Made by a program: the position numbers and the translations under genes
Assembly (NCBI RefSeq): GCF_002797595.1
Contig: NZ_PGFE01000003.1
Coordinates: 248,001 to 312,000, forward strand
Reading direction: 5' to 3'
Source: Sediminihabitans luteus
GTDB taxonomy: Bacteria > Actinomycetota > Actinomycetes > Actinomycetales > Cellulomonadaceae
DNA: 64,000 nt
Notes under the pieces: model-generated
The model's input: the letters and a program-made list of their open reading frames with translations, nothing else
Told to the model about the DNA's origin: nothing
Database searches by the model: none
In this document: in pieces, positions 1-8,956 of the stretch
Layout: each line of letters opens with the position of its first letter
How positions within the stretch are numbered: position 1 is the stretch's first letter

Positions 1-338
1 GCCGCACGCTCGCGCAGGTCGCGCGCGTCGTCGACCCCGTTGTGCGAGGCCGCGTCGATCTCGACGACGTCGAGGCTGCCCGAGCCGCCGCGCGCGAGGT
101 CGACGCACGAGTCGCACGTGCCGCACGGCGTGGGCGTGGGCCCCTCGGCGCAGTTGAGGCAGCGAGCGAGGATCCGCGCGGACGTCGTCTTGCCGCACCC
201 GCGCGGGCCCGAGAACAGGTACGCGTGGTTGACGCGGCCCGAACGCAGCGCCTGCATGAGCGGGCCGGTCACGTGATCCTGCCCGATCATCTCGGCGAAG
301 TCGTCGGGCCGGTAGCGGCGGTACAAAGCGGTGCTCAC
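1..338 (-). CDS. dnaX: DNA polymerase III subunit gamma/tau (N-terminal part)
   Basis: Clamp-loader ATPase that loads the beta clamp and ties the replisome together. Only the first 112 codons lie in the window; the gene runs off the left edge. The GTG start gives a protein opening STALYRRYRP, then a Walker A motif GPRGCGKT at residues 44-51, a zinc module Cys63/72/75/78 and the conserved DVVEIDAASH block near residue 91. All are typical of bacterial DnaX and an AAA+ paralogue is unlikely. The hexamer TAGAGT (346-351) sits 7 nt before the GTG with no Shine-Dalgarno sequence, so the mRNA is probably leaderless. The metI terminator lies just upstream, near the -35 position. Confidence 0.96.
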   Translation of the reverse strand, partial: MSTALYRRYRPDDFAEMIGQDHVTGPLMQALRSGRVNHAYLFSGPRGCGKTTSARILARCLNCAEGPTPTPCGTCDSCVDLARGGSGSLDVVEIDAASHNGVDDARDLRERA

Positions 339-365
339 CCCGGCCACTCTAGACGGGTCCGCCCA

Positions 366-393
366 CACGGGGGCGTGCGAGCACGCCCCCGTG
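366..393. terminator. Rho-independent-type hairpin after metI
   Basis: A 13-bp perfect inverted repeat (CACGGGGGCGTGC and its complement) starts a few bases beyond the metI stop. It would end the metQNI transcript. There is no U-run, which is common in high-GC actinobacteria. Confidence 0.7.
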
Positions 394-396
394 CGA

Positions 397-1053
397 TCAG
401 CGGTGCAGGGCCTTGCGCGCGAGCAGGTTGCCGAGCAGCTGGGCGAGCTGCGCGAGCACCACGATGACCAGCACCACGACGTACGTGACGACCCAGTTGT
501 ACTGCTGGTAGCCGTACACGATCGCGAGGTCGCCGAGTCCGCCGCCGCCGACGTAGCCCGCGACCGCGGACATGTCGAGCACGCCGATGAACAGGAACGT
601 GAACCCGAGGATCAGCGGTGCGAGCGCCTCGGGCACGAGCACCGTGACGATGATCCGCCACGGCGAGGCGCCCATCGCCCGGGCCGCCTCGATCATGCCC
701 GGGTCGAGCGAGACGAGGTTCTGCTCGACGATGCGCGCGAACACGAACGACGTCATGACGCACATCGCGAACGTGACGGCGGGCGTGCCGATCGTCGTCC
801 CGACGACGATGCGCGTGAGCGGGCCGAGCGCGGCGAGGAAGATGATGAACGGGATGGGCCGCACGAGGTTGATCAGCACGTTGATGACCACGAACAGCGC
901 GCGGCTCTGGAGCAGGTTGCCGGGCCGGGCCACGTAGAGGCCGATCCCGAGCAGCAGCCCGAAGAACCCGCCCACGACCATGGCCGTGAGCACCATCTGG
1001 AGCGTCTCGCCGAGCGCCGTCCACAGGAGCGGCTCGAGCTGGTCCCAGGTCAT
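397..1053 (-). CDS. metI: Methionine ABC transporter permease
   Basis: Membrane subunit of the D/L-methionine importer MetNIQ, 218 residues, the usual MetI length. The sequence shows five or more hydrophobic segments and the permease coupling region around EAARAMGASPW (the EAA loop that docks on the ATPase). The ATG overlaps the metN stop by 4 bases (ATGA), showing translational coupling in the order metQ-metN-metI. Assignment rests on family pattern and operon context. The related transport of other D-amino acids cannot be excluded, but gene order and the NIL domain of metN favour methionine. Confidence 0.93.
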   Translation of the reverse strand: MTWDQLEPLLWTALGETLQMVLTAMVVGGFFGLLLGIGLYVARPGNLLQSRALFVVINVLINLVRPIPFIIFLAALGPLTRIVVGTTIGTPAVTFAMCVMTSFVFARIVEQNLVSLDPGMIEAARAMGASPWRIIVTVLVPEALAPLILGFTFLFIGVLDMSAVAGYVGGGGLGDLAIVYGYQQYNWVVTYVVVLVIVVLAQLAQLLGNLLARKALHR

Positions 1054-2168
1054 CGGACGACCTCCTCGGACGACGCGTCGTCGCGCGGTTCCTCGGCGGT
1101 GCCGAGGTCCACGACGTCGGTGTAGGACTCGAGCTCGGCGACCACGCGGGCGATCCGGTCGCCGTCGCCCACGAGCTCGAACGTGAGCGAGCCGTAGGGG
1201 CGTGACGCGACCTCGGTGATGCCGCCGTAGACGATCGTGCCGTCGACGCCGTGCGTGCGCAGCGTCTGGGTCACGCGCGCGCTCGACCCGGTCTGCTCGT
1301 CGACGCCCACCACGACCATGCGGCCGGGGTGCCGGGTGCGCAGGCGCGCGACGACGTCGGGGCCGGGGCGGTCGCGCAGCGCGGTCTCGACGAACCGCCG
1401 CGTGACGGGCTGCCGCGGGTTCGCGAACACGTCGTACACGTCACCCGTCTCGACGACCTTGCCGTGCTCCATGACCGCGACCCGGTCGCACGTGGTGCGC
1501 ACGACGTCCATCTCGTGCGTGATGATCACGACCGTGACGCCGAGCTCGCGATTGACGCGACGCAGGAGCGCGAGCACGTCCTGCGTGGTCTCGGGGTCGA
1601 GCGCGCTGGTCGCCTCGTCGGCGAGCAGGATGCGCGGGTCGGCGGCGAGCGCGCGGGCGATGCCCACGCGCTGCTTCTGCCCGCCCGAGAGCCGCGACGG
1701 GTAGCTGCGCGCCTTGTCGGCGATGCCCACGAACTCCAGGAGCTCGGCGACGCGTGCCTCGCGCCGGGCCCGTGGCCAGCCCGCGACGCGCAGCGGGTAG
1801 GCGACGTTCCCGGCCACGGTGCGCGACCCGAGCAGGTTGAACTGCTGGAAGATCATGCCGATCCGGGCGCGCACGGGCCGCAGGCGGGCCTCGGGCAGGT
1901 CGGTGACGGTCGTGCCGTCGACCTCGATCGTGCCCGACGTCGCGGTCTCGAGGGCGTTGACGAGGCGCACGAGAGTGCTCTTGCCGGCCCCGGAGTACCC
2001 GATGACCCCGAACACCTCGCCCGCGAGCACGTCGAGCGTGACGCCGTCGACGGCGCGCACCTCGCTGCCCGTGCGGAACACCTTGGTCACGTCGCGGAAC
2101 CGGATGATCGGCTCCCCGGGGCGGGCGCCCGCGGCGTCGGCCGCGGGCGCCGTCAGCGCGTCGCTCAT
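1050..2168 (-). CDS. metN: Methionine ABC transporter ATP-binding protein
   Basis: ATPase of the methionine importer, 372 residues. Walker A GYSGAGKST is near residues 57-65, the ABC signature LSGGQKQR near 160, and Walker B with ILLADEATSALDPET follows. The C-terminal roughly 80 residues form an ACT-like NIL domain, which in MetN proteins binds methionine and inhibits transport. The ATG at 2168 was chosen because it overlaps the metQ stop as TGATG. Longer upstream readings only extend into metQ in another frame. Confidence 0.95.
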   Translation of the reverse strand: MSDALTAPAADAAGARPGEPIIRFRDVTKVFRTGSEVRAVDGVTLDVLAGEVFGVIGYSGAGKSTLVRLVNALETATSGTIEVDGTTVTDLPEARLRPVRARIGMIFQQFNLLGSRTVAGNVAYPLRVAGWPRARREARVAELLEFVGIADKARSYPSRLSGGQKQRVGIARALAADPRILLADEATSALDPETTQDVLALLRRVNRELGVTVVIITHEMDVVRTTCDRVAVMEHGKVVETGDVYDVFANPRQPVTRRFVETALRDRPGPDVVARLRTRHPGRMVVVGVDEQTGSSARVTQTLRTHGVDGTIVYGGITEVASRPYGSLTFELVGDGDRIARVVAELESYTDVVDLGTAEEPRDDASSEEVVR

Positions 2169-3064
2169 CAGCCCTGCGACGCCTTCAGGTCGGACTCGAT
2201 CTGCGCGAGGATCTCCTGGAGCTCCGACGCCGGGTTGTCCTTGATGACGCCGGTGCCGCCCGAGGCCTCGAGCACGCCCTGCTCGACCTTCTCGGTGTGG
2301 AAGATCTCGACGAGCTTCGCGACGTCGGGGTCGTCGGCGTCGTCGGCCCGCGCGACCCACACGTTGATGTAGGGCTTGGCGGCGTCCGAGTCGGGGTCGT
2401 CGGAGAAGAGCGCGTCGTCCTCGGTGAGCCCCGCGTCGCCGACGTAGTCGTTGTTGACGATCGACGCGTCGACGTCCTGGAGCGCGAGCGCGGTCTGGGC
2501 CGCGTTGACGGGCGTGACCGTGACCTTGGACGCGTCGGCGTCGATGTCCGCGGGCGTCGAGAACGCGGTGCCGCCGCCCGCGAGCGTGATGAGGCCCGCC
2601 TCCTGGAGCACGAGCAGGGCGCGCGCCTGGTTGGTCGGGTCGTTGGGGATCGCGACCTGGCCGCCGTCGGGGATCTCGTCGAGCGAGGCGTGCGCGGTCG
2701 AGTAGAGCGCGAGCGGGTAGACGGCGGTCGCCCCGACGGGCGTGAGGTCCTCGCCCGCGTCGGTGTTGTAGCCCGCGAGGAACTGCAGGTGCTGGAACTG
2801 GTTGAGGTCGAGCTCGCCCTCGGCGAGGGCCTGGTTCAGCACCGTGTAGTCCGAGAAGTTCTTGATCTCGACCGTGAGGCCCGCGTCGGCGGCCGCGTCC
2901 GTGAAGTCGGTCCAGTACTGGTCGGACGACTTGACCACGCCGATCACGATGGGGTCGTCGGCCGTGCCGGCCGAGAACCCGGCCTCGGCGTCGGACCCGC
3001 AGGCCGTCAGGGTCAGGGCTGCGGTCGCGGCGATCGCCGTCCAGGTGAGGGTCCTGCGGAGCAT
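2168..3064 (-). CDS. metQ: Methionine-binding lipoprotein (NlpA/MetQ family)
   Basis: Extracytoplasmic substrate-binding lipoprotein feeding MetNI, 298 residues. It has a type II signal peptide with lipobox LTAC (Cys22), then the NlpA-family body including the block FQHLQFL around residues 95-101 and a PNDPTNQARALLVLQEAGLI segment typical of MetQ. A strong Shine-Dalgarno (GGAAGGA) precedes the ATG. It is first in the metQNI operon. The 418-bp upstream region carries a Cys/Met-rich leader ORF and hairpins (see separate entries), suggesting attenuation control. Confidence 0.94.
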   Translation of the reverse strand: MLRRTLTWTAIAATAALTLTACGSDAEAGFSAGTADDPIVIGVVKSSDQYWTDFTDAAADAGLTVEIKNFSDYTVLNQALAEGELDLNQFQHLQFLAGYNTDAGEDLTPVGATAVYPLALYSTAHASLDEIPDGGQVAIPNDPTNQARALLVLQEAGLITLAGGGTAFSTPADIDADASKVTVTPVNAAQTALALQDVDASIVNNDYVGDAGLTEDDALFSDDPDSDAAKPYINVWVARADDADDPDVAKLVEIFHTEKVEQGVLEASGGTGVIKDNPASELQEILAQIESDLKASQG

Positions 3065-3082
3065 GGTGCGTCCTTCCGGTGG

Positions 3083-3102
3083 GCCTGCACGACGGCGCAG
3101 GC
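3083..3102 (-). promoter_or_regulatory. Hairpin just before the metQ ribosome binding site
   Basis: Six-base arms GCCTGC/GCAGGC with an 8-nt loop end a few bases before the metQ Shine-Dalgarno. Together with the hairpin at 3170-3186 (7-bp arms CGTCGGG/CCCGACG) just after the leader ORF stop, it could form part of an attenuator. Function is inferred from position only. Confidence 0.4.
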
Positions 3103-3199
3103 GAGGTCGCGCTCGTGGCGCGGCGGGGTGGGGTGCCCGGTGCGGGCGGGAGTGCTCGAGGGAGCGGTGCGTCGGGGTGCCCGACGGCGGGTCAACGCG

Positions 3200-3334
3200 T
3201 CAGCGCTGCGGACACGCGAGCTGCGGACACGCGTCCTGCGTGCACGCGACCGGCATTCGGCACGCCGAACGCCGGGGCCGGAGGCCCTGGGCGGTGGCGG
3301 CGAGGTGCGCGGTGCGGGTCATGGTCATCATCAT
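3200..3334 (-). CDS. Cys- and Met-rich leader peptide upstream of metQ (candidate)
   Basis: A 44-codon ORF on the metQ strand ends 135 nt before metQ. It opens with Met-Met-Met-Thr-Met and its second half has four Cys codons, the last three at 5-codon spacing within DNA repeats of 15 bp (Ala-Cys-Thr-Gln-Asp, Ala-Cys-Pro-Gln-Leu, Ala-Cys-Pro-Gln-Arg). Clustered codons for the regulating amino acids are the hallmark of ribosome-mediated attenuation, and small Cys-rich ORFs act this way in mycobacteria. The Shine-Dalgarno is weak and I see no clear promoter, so translation is unproven. I see no SAM riboswitch core in the same interval. Confidence 0.45.
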   Translation of the reverse strand: MMMTMTRTAHLAATAQGLRPRRSACRMPVACTQDACPQLACPQR

Positions 3335-3482
3335 GCGGGGCGCGGTCGGCTCCCGCCGAACGGGATCCCGAATCATCTCGGCATGTGGATGAGATCCGGC
3401 TCACATCGCAGGACAGAACACCGTTTCGTCCTGATTCATCCCGGTCCGGACGCGGCGCCCTGCCGTGCAGCAGGACCCGCCA

Positions 3483-4802
3483 TCAGCAGGTCGTGCGCGC
3501 GTCCGCTCCCGTGATGGCCTCACCGGGCGTGCGGTCCGCCAAGGGGTCGACCGGGGTCGCGGTGGGGCTCTGCACGTCGTCAGCCGCTACGCCGTCGGTC
3601 ACACCACCGCCGGTCACACCGCCGTCCGTCACGCCGTCGTCGGTCACGCCGGCGTCGGCCGTCGGGGTCGAGGCCGCCGCCACGACGTCGCGCGACGACT
3701 CGACCACGGGCTCGTCCGCGGCCATCCGCGCCCAGAACGCAGGGGCGTCGGCCGAGAACTGGACCCTGTTGCGGTCGTAGACGTACGGCTCGGTCGGTGC
3801 CGTCATGAAGGTCAGCTGCGACGGCGCGATGTCCCGCAGCGAGAAGCCCAGGCCCGTGAGGTCCTTGACCCCGCCGAGGCTCGTGTCGAGCGTGAGCGAG
3901 CTCGTCACGGCGTCGACGAACTTCAGGAGCTTGGACGGGTTGGCGAGCGTGCTCGCGCTGAGCACCTCGGCCGACGTCGCAGCGAGCAGCGCCTGCTGGC
4001 GGTCGAGCCGGTGGGTGTCGGAGCCGTCGCTCAGGTCGTGCCGGGCCCGTGCGAGCGCGAGCGCGTCGAGGCCGTCGAGGTGCTGGTTCCCCGCGGCGAG
4101 ATCGAGGTTCGCCTCGTCGTCGGCGAGCGGCTCGGGGATGCACATGTCGACCCCGCCGATCGCGTCGATCATGTCGCGGAACCCGACGAAGTCGACCGCG
4201 ATGAACCCGTCGACGCGGACGTTCGTCGCCGACTCGATCGTGCGCATGGTGCACGCCGCGGCCGAGGCGAGGTCGTGCCCGGACAGGAACCCGAACGAGA
4301 ACGCGGAGTTGAACTTGGTGGCCGGCGACGGAGCCGTCGTCCCGCCTCCGGTGACGGTGCACGACGGGATGTCGACGACGAGGTCGCGCGGGATCGACAC
4401 GATCTCGACGCGCGACCGGTCCGCCGAGACGTGCATGAGCATCGTGACGTCCGAGCGCATCGAGCCGTCGGCCTTGCCGCCGATCTTGACGTTCTCGCCC
4501 GAGCGGTCGTCCGAGCCGATCAGCGCGATCGTGAGCGGGACCCCTGCGTTGGGGTCGTCCGGGTCGGGCGTCGGCGCCGCGGGCCGCTCGGTCTCCGCCC
4601 CGCGCAGCGGCGCGGTCTCGACCTGCTCGATGTTGTGGTCCACGCGGTACGCGAGCGCACCCACGCCGGCGCCCGTGAACGCGACCACTCCCGTCGCGCA
4701 CAGCGCGGTCCACCACAGCACCCGGTGCGGCCGTCGCGGTCGCGTGTGGACGGCTGGTCGTTCGTGCACGGCACTCCCCTGCTGAGCCCCCTGATCGGTC
4801 AT
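3483..4802 (-). CDS. LCP family (LytR-CpsA-Psr) glycopolymer ligase
   Basis: Membrane-anchored phosphotransferase that attaches undecaprenyl-linked glycopolymers to peptidoglycan, 439 residues. A cytoplasmic tail of about 30 residues precedes one membrane segment (about 29-51). The LCP domain shows IALIGSDDRSG, the arginine-rich RSDVTMLMHV and VSIPRDLVV strands, and ARARHDLSDGSDTHRLDRQQ, which carry the phosphate-binding Arg and Asp residues. The C-terminus has an unusual Gly-Val-Thr-Asp repeat tail (about residues 395-415). TAGTCT at 4809-4814 is 6 nt before the ATG, so the message is probably leaderless. Which polymer it transfers cannot be read from sequence. Confidence 0.9.
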   Translation of the reverse strand: MTDQGAQQGSAVHERPAVHTRPRRPHRVLWWTALCATGVVAFTGAGVGALAYRVDHNIEQVETAPLRGAETERPAAPTPDPDDPNAGVPLTIALIGSDDRSGENVKIGGKADGSMRSDVTMLMHVSADRSRVEIVSIPRDLVVDIPSCTVTGGGTTAPSPATKFNSAFSFGFLSGHDLASAAACTMRTIESATNVRVDGFIAVDFVGFRDMIDAIGGVDMCIPEPLADDEANLDLAAGNQHLDGLDALALARARHDLSDGSDTHRLDRQQALLAATSAEVLSASTLANPSKLLKFVDAVTSSLTLDTSLGGVKDLTGLGFSLRDIAPSQLTFMTAPTEPYVYDRNRVQFSADAPAFWARMAADEPVVESSRDVVAAASTPTADAGVTDDGVTDGGVTGGGVTDGVAADDVQSPTATPVDPLADRTPGEAITGADARTTC

Positions 4803-4876
4803 GGCCAGAGACTAGGCGAGGGCGAACGGCGCGTGCTGCGTCGTCCGCCCTCGCTCACGTGGAGACCCTGTGAACG

Positions 4877-6277
<1,401 letters not shown>

Positions 6278-6443
6278 GGTGGTGCTCCAGCGTCGAAGGT
6301 CGGCACCGCGCGGATCGCGAGCGGCACCAGGGTCTCGATTGTGGGACGGCCGGACGGTCGGGGAAAAGTCGGTCGACCTGGATGTGACGCATCAGACAGG
6401 ACGATCCCGACGAACCTCGCGCACCACCCACGTCCGGACGTGA

Positions 6444-6534
6444 AGGACCCCTCGCACACCCGCCAGAGCCCACCTGCCCTTGCTGCCTTCCGGCCCTGGG
6501 GGAGTTCAGTGAGATGACGCCGCACGAGGGGTCT
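6444..6534 (-). ncRNA. ffs: Signal recognition particle RNA (4.5S type)
   Basis: On the minus strand the apical domain CCAGGGCCGGAAGGCAGCAA contains the invariant GGAA tetraloop and the asymmetric loop bound by Ffh. The ends pair over about 12 bases (GACCCCTCGTGC with GCGAGGGGTC). About 91 nt, the small bacterial type without an Alu domain. Ends are set from the pairing and could be a few bases off. Placement close to dnaX and tRNA-Ser is common in actinobacteria. Confidence 0.93.
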
Positions 6535-6691
6535 GCCCACAGAGTAGCCCAGCACCCGCGCGGGACAGAAACCGGCGCCCACGCCGGCTCCGGCACCGGC
6601 CCCCGACGCCGCGCGAGCGGTGGCCCGGTGCGGATTCGGTCGCAGCGCCACGGTCCGGTATCCTCGAACGGCTGCCTCGTGCAGCGCGTCA

Positions 6692-6778
6692 GGAGGATTC
6701 GCCTAGCGGCCTATGGCGCACGCTTGGAAAGCGTGTTGGGTGTGAAAGCCCTCGGGGGTTCGAATCCCCCATCCTCCG
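6692..6778 (+). tRNA. tRNA-Ser (anticodon GGA)
   Basis: Acceptor GGAGGAT pairs with ATCCTCC. The anticodon arm is CACGC-TTGGAAA-GCGTG giving anticodon GGA, the long variable arm is typical of serine tRNA, and the T-arm is GGGGG-TTCGAAT-CCCCC. CCA is not encoded. A TATCCT -10 (6659-6664) lies upstream and a terminator hairpin downstream. Confidence 0.97.
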
Positions 6779-6787
6779 CAGATCGTG

Positions 6788-6818
6788 ACGGGAGCCCGGC
6801 CACCGGCCGGGCTCCCGT
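6788..6818 (+). terminator. Terminator of tRNA-Ser(GGA)
   Basis: A perfect 14-bp stem (ACGGGAGCCCGGCC and complement) with a 3-nt loop begins 10 nt after the tRNA and is followed by a T-containing tail. Confidence 0.85.
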
Positions 6819-6858
6819 TCGCGTTGCGGCCCCGTGCGCGCCGGTGTCGACTGACCGG

Positions 6859-7284
6859 GTGAGCGAGCATCCCCGCCGTCTGGCGATCGACGCCGCGACC
6901 GCGCTGCGCCTCGTGCGCGAGCTCCCCGACGCCGGCGCGCGCGTGCCGCTCGTCGGCCCGGCGGTGCTGCGCAGCCACGTCCTCGCGCTGCTGTGGGCCG
7001 AGGTCCGGGCGGGGTCGCTCGACGAGCGCACCGCGCTCGCCCAGCTCGAGCGGCTCGCGTCGCTCAAGGTCCGGCTACTCGGCGACCGGGTCTCGCGCGC
7101 GACCGCCTGGCGCGTAGCCCGGGACCTCGGCTGGGACGACCCGCTCGCGGCCGAGTACCTCGCCGTCGCCGTCCTGCAGGCAGACGCCCTCGTGGCGGAC
7201 GACGCGCGGCTCGTCGCGGGCGCGACGCGCCTCGTGCCCGTGGTCGGGTTCGACGCGCTCGTCGCTCAGGCCTCGACCGGGTAG
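6859..7284 (+). CDS. PIN-domain protein (VapC-like)
   Basis: Probable small RNase of the PIN fold, 141 residues. The acidic PIN positions are visible: Asp11 in LAIDAATAL, Glu48 in LLWAEVRAG, Asp93/Asp94 in GWDDPLAAEY and Asp114/Asp115 in ALVADDARLV. This resembles VapC toxins, but no antitoxin-like ORF lies beside it: upstream is tRNA-Ser and downstream a convergent gene overlapping by 19 bases. It may be an orphan toxin or a housekeeping PIN nuclease. The GTG start was chosen because the ORF upstream of it runs through the tRNA. Confidence 0.65.
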   Translation: MSEHPRRLAIDAATALRLVRELPDAGARVPLVGPAVLRSHVLALLWAEVRAGSLDERTALAQLERLASLKVRLLGDRVSRATAWRVARDLGWDDPLAAEYLAVAVLQADALVADDARLVAGATRLVPVVGFDALVAQASTG

Positions 7285-8171
7285 GCCACGTACGCGAGGT
7301 GCGAGCCGTCGGGCGACCAGCTCGGCACGTTCATGGTCCCCTGCCCGCCGTGCACCGCGGCGAGGTCCCGCACGGTGCCGTCGACCTCGCGCAGCCGCAC
7401 GAGCACGTCGACGTCCGCGGGGTGCCCGAGCGTCCCGGGCGGGAAGCTCACGTAGGCCACACGACCGTCGGGCGCCGGGTGCGGGAACCAGTCGACGCGC
7501 TCGCCGTGCGTCATGCACTCGGGCGTCCCGCCGGCGGCGGGCACCCGGAACAGCTGTGCGTGCCCGGGGACGTCCGCCTCCCGCTCGGAGCTGAACCACA
7601 CCCACGCACCGTCCGCCGAGAACTCGCAGCCGTCGTCGGCGTGCTCGTCGTCGGTCAGCGCGACCACGTCGCCGCCCTCGACGGGCACGAGGTGGATGTC
7701 CGTGCGCACCCCGTCGGGGAGCCGGCGCATGCCGACGTACGCGAGCGTCGCGCCGTCGGGCGAGACGCCGTGCAGGTAGTGGGCGAAGTCCTCGCCGCGG
7801 TCCTCGGACACCCGGCGCGGCACGCCCGAGCGGTCGCACGCGGCGTCGAGCGGGACGGCGTAGAGGTGGCCGTCCTCGCACGAGACGTAGGCCGTGCGGC
7901 CGTCGGGCGCGAGCACGTGGTCGTTGTTGACGGGAGGGAGCCCGCCGAGGTCGATCTCGACGAGGTCGGCGTCGGTGCCGCCCCCGAGCGCCGCGGGCAC
8001 CCGGAACAGGCGACCGTCGCCGTTGACGACGAGCCAGCGCCCGTCCGGGGTCCAGCTGGGCGCCTCGACCAGCCGGTCGCGCGCGGTGAGCACGAGGCGC
8101 GACGCGCCGGTCGCGACGTCGACGATCCACACCTCGGCGCGCTGGCGGGGGACCTCGAAGGTGCGGGGCAT
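7266..8171 (-). CDS. TolB-like beta-propeller (PD40 repeat) protein
   Basis: A 301-residue cytoplasmic protein built of WD40-like PD40 repeats: SWTPDGRWLVVNGDGRLFRV, LAPDGRTAYVSCEDGHLYAV, GVSPDGATLAYVG, EFSADGAWVWFSSE and SWSPDGSHLAYVAY. No signal peptide and no peptidase domain, so it is a bare propeller resembling the N-terminal part of prolyl oligopeptidase-like proteins. Function unknown. TAGCGT (8178-8183) is 6 nt before the ATG with no Shine-Dalgarno sequence, suggesting a leaderless message. Confidence 0.72.
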   Translation of the reverse strand: MPRTFEVPRQRAEVWIVDVATGASRLVLTARDRLVEAPSWTPDGRWLVVNGDGRLFRVPAALGGGTDADLVEIDLGGLPPVNNDHVLAPDGRTAYVSCEDGHLYAVPLDAACDRSGVPRRVSEDRGEDFAHYLHGVSPDGATLAYVGMRRLPDGVRTDIHLVPVEGGDVVALTDDEHADDGCEFSADGAWVWFSSEREADVPGHAQLFRVPAAGGTPECMTHGERVDWFPHPAPDGRVAYVSFPPGTLGHPADVDVLVRLREVDGTVRDLAAVHGGQGTMNVPSWSPDGSHLAYVAYPVEA

Positions 8172-8237
8172 GCCTCGACGCTAACCCCGGTGCGGGACGC
8201 GTGGCCCGAGCGGGCCCGGCGCGTCCCTCGACAGTCG

Positions 8238-8272
8238 CTGAACGCACGTTTAGCATGGTGAACATGCGTTCA
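8238..8272. promoter_or_regulatory. Two palindromic operators over the TetR promoter/start
   Basis: CTGAACGCACGTTTAG (8238-8253) and TGAACATGCGTTCA (8259-8272) are related palindromes (TGAAC...GTTCA) with centres 20 bp apart, two helical turns. They cover the -10 TAGCAT and the start codon of the TetR gene, as expected for autorepression by two bound dimers. Confidence 0.7.
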
Positions 8273-8914
8273 GCACCGCCGGACACCACGGCCCGTGCAC
8301 GGATCCGCGACGCCGCGGTCGTGCGCTTCGCGACCGACGGCTTCGACGCGCCGCTGCGCGCCATCGCGACCGACGCGGGCGTGAGCGCCGCGCTCGTGCT
8401 GCACCACTTCGGGTCCAAGGACGGCCTGCGCGACGCGTGCGACGAGCACGTGTTCACCCAGGTGCGTGACGCCAAGGGGCCCGTGCTGCGCGACCGCACG
8501 CCGCTCACGATGCTCGAGGCCCTCGCCTCGGTCGACGCGTACGCCCCCCTGTTCGCCTACCTCGTGCGCAGCCTCCAGACCGGGGGCCCGCGCGCGAGCG
8601 CGTTCGTCGACCACCTCGTCGACGACGCCGTCGAGTACCTGGCCGACGGCGTCGCGGCCGGCACGCTGCGCCCCAGCCGCGACGAGCACGCCCGCGCCCG
8701 CTACCTCGTGCTCACCGCGCTCGGCGCCGTGCTGCTCGACGTCGCGATCTCGGGCCCCGCCACGCCGCGCGAGCTCATGGCCGCGTACCTCGACCGCATG
8801 GCGCTGCCCGCCCTCGAGCTCTTCACCGACGGACTCCTGACCACGCGCGACATGCTCGACGGCTACCTGCTGCACGCGCCGGACCCGCCCCGCCCCGCGT
8901 CGTCCGACACCTGA
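8264..8914 (+). CDS. TetR family transcriptional regulator
   Basis: Likely repressor of itself and of the ABC exporter that follows 42 bp downstream on the same strand, 216 residues. The N-terminal helix-turn-helix reads FDAPLRAIATDAGVSAALVLHHFGSKDGLRDAC, the classic TetR pattern; the rest is a ligand-binding helical domain. The ATG at 8264 is preferred over the ATG at 8255 because TAGCAT ends 7 nt before it, giving a leaderless mRNA. The paired palindromes over the start support autoregulation. The inducer is unknown; given the target it is probably a toxic compound or antibiotic. Confidence 0.88.
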   Translation: MRSAPPDTTARARIRDAAVVRFATDGFDAPLRAIATDAGVSAALVLHHFGSKDGLRDACDEHVFTQVRDAKGPVLRDRTPLTMLEALASVDAYAPLFAYLVRSLQTGGPRASAFVDHLVDDAVEYLADGVAAGTLRPSRDEHARARYLVLTALGAVLLDVAISGPATPRELMAAYLDRMALPALELFTDGLLTTRDMLDGYLLHAPDPPRPASSDT

Positions 8915-8956
8915 GCAGAGGACCCGAGGACCCCGACCCGACGAGCTGGAGGCACC

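Larger units (their letters stand above)
3065..3482. other. 418-bp intergenic region metQ to LCP gene
   Basis: This gap holds the metQ ribosome binding site, the two hairpins and leader ORF described separately, and a 6-bp-arm hairpin at 3409-3433 (CAGGAC/GTCCTG, 13-nt loop), which may terminate the LCP gene. I cannot place a convincing -35/-10 pair for metQ. Confidence 0.5.

Noticed and set aside
3335-3482. SAM riboswitch upstream of the metQ leader
   Set aside because: I looked for SAM-I, SAM-II and SAM-IV core sequences on the minus strand and found none; only simple hairpins and the leader ORF are visible.
6514-6858. N-terminal extension of the PIN gene through the tRNA region
   Set aside because: The upstream part of that frame overlaps the SRP RNA end, tRNA-Ser and its terminator; the real start is the GTG at 6859.
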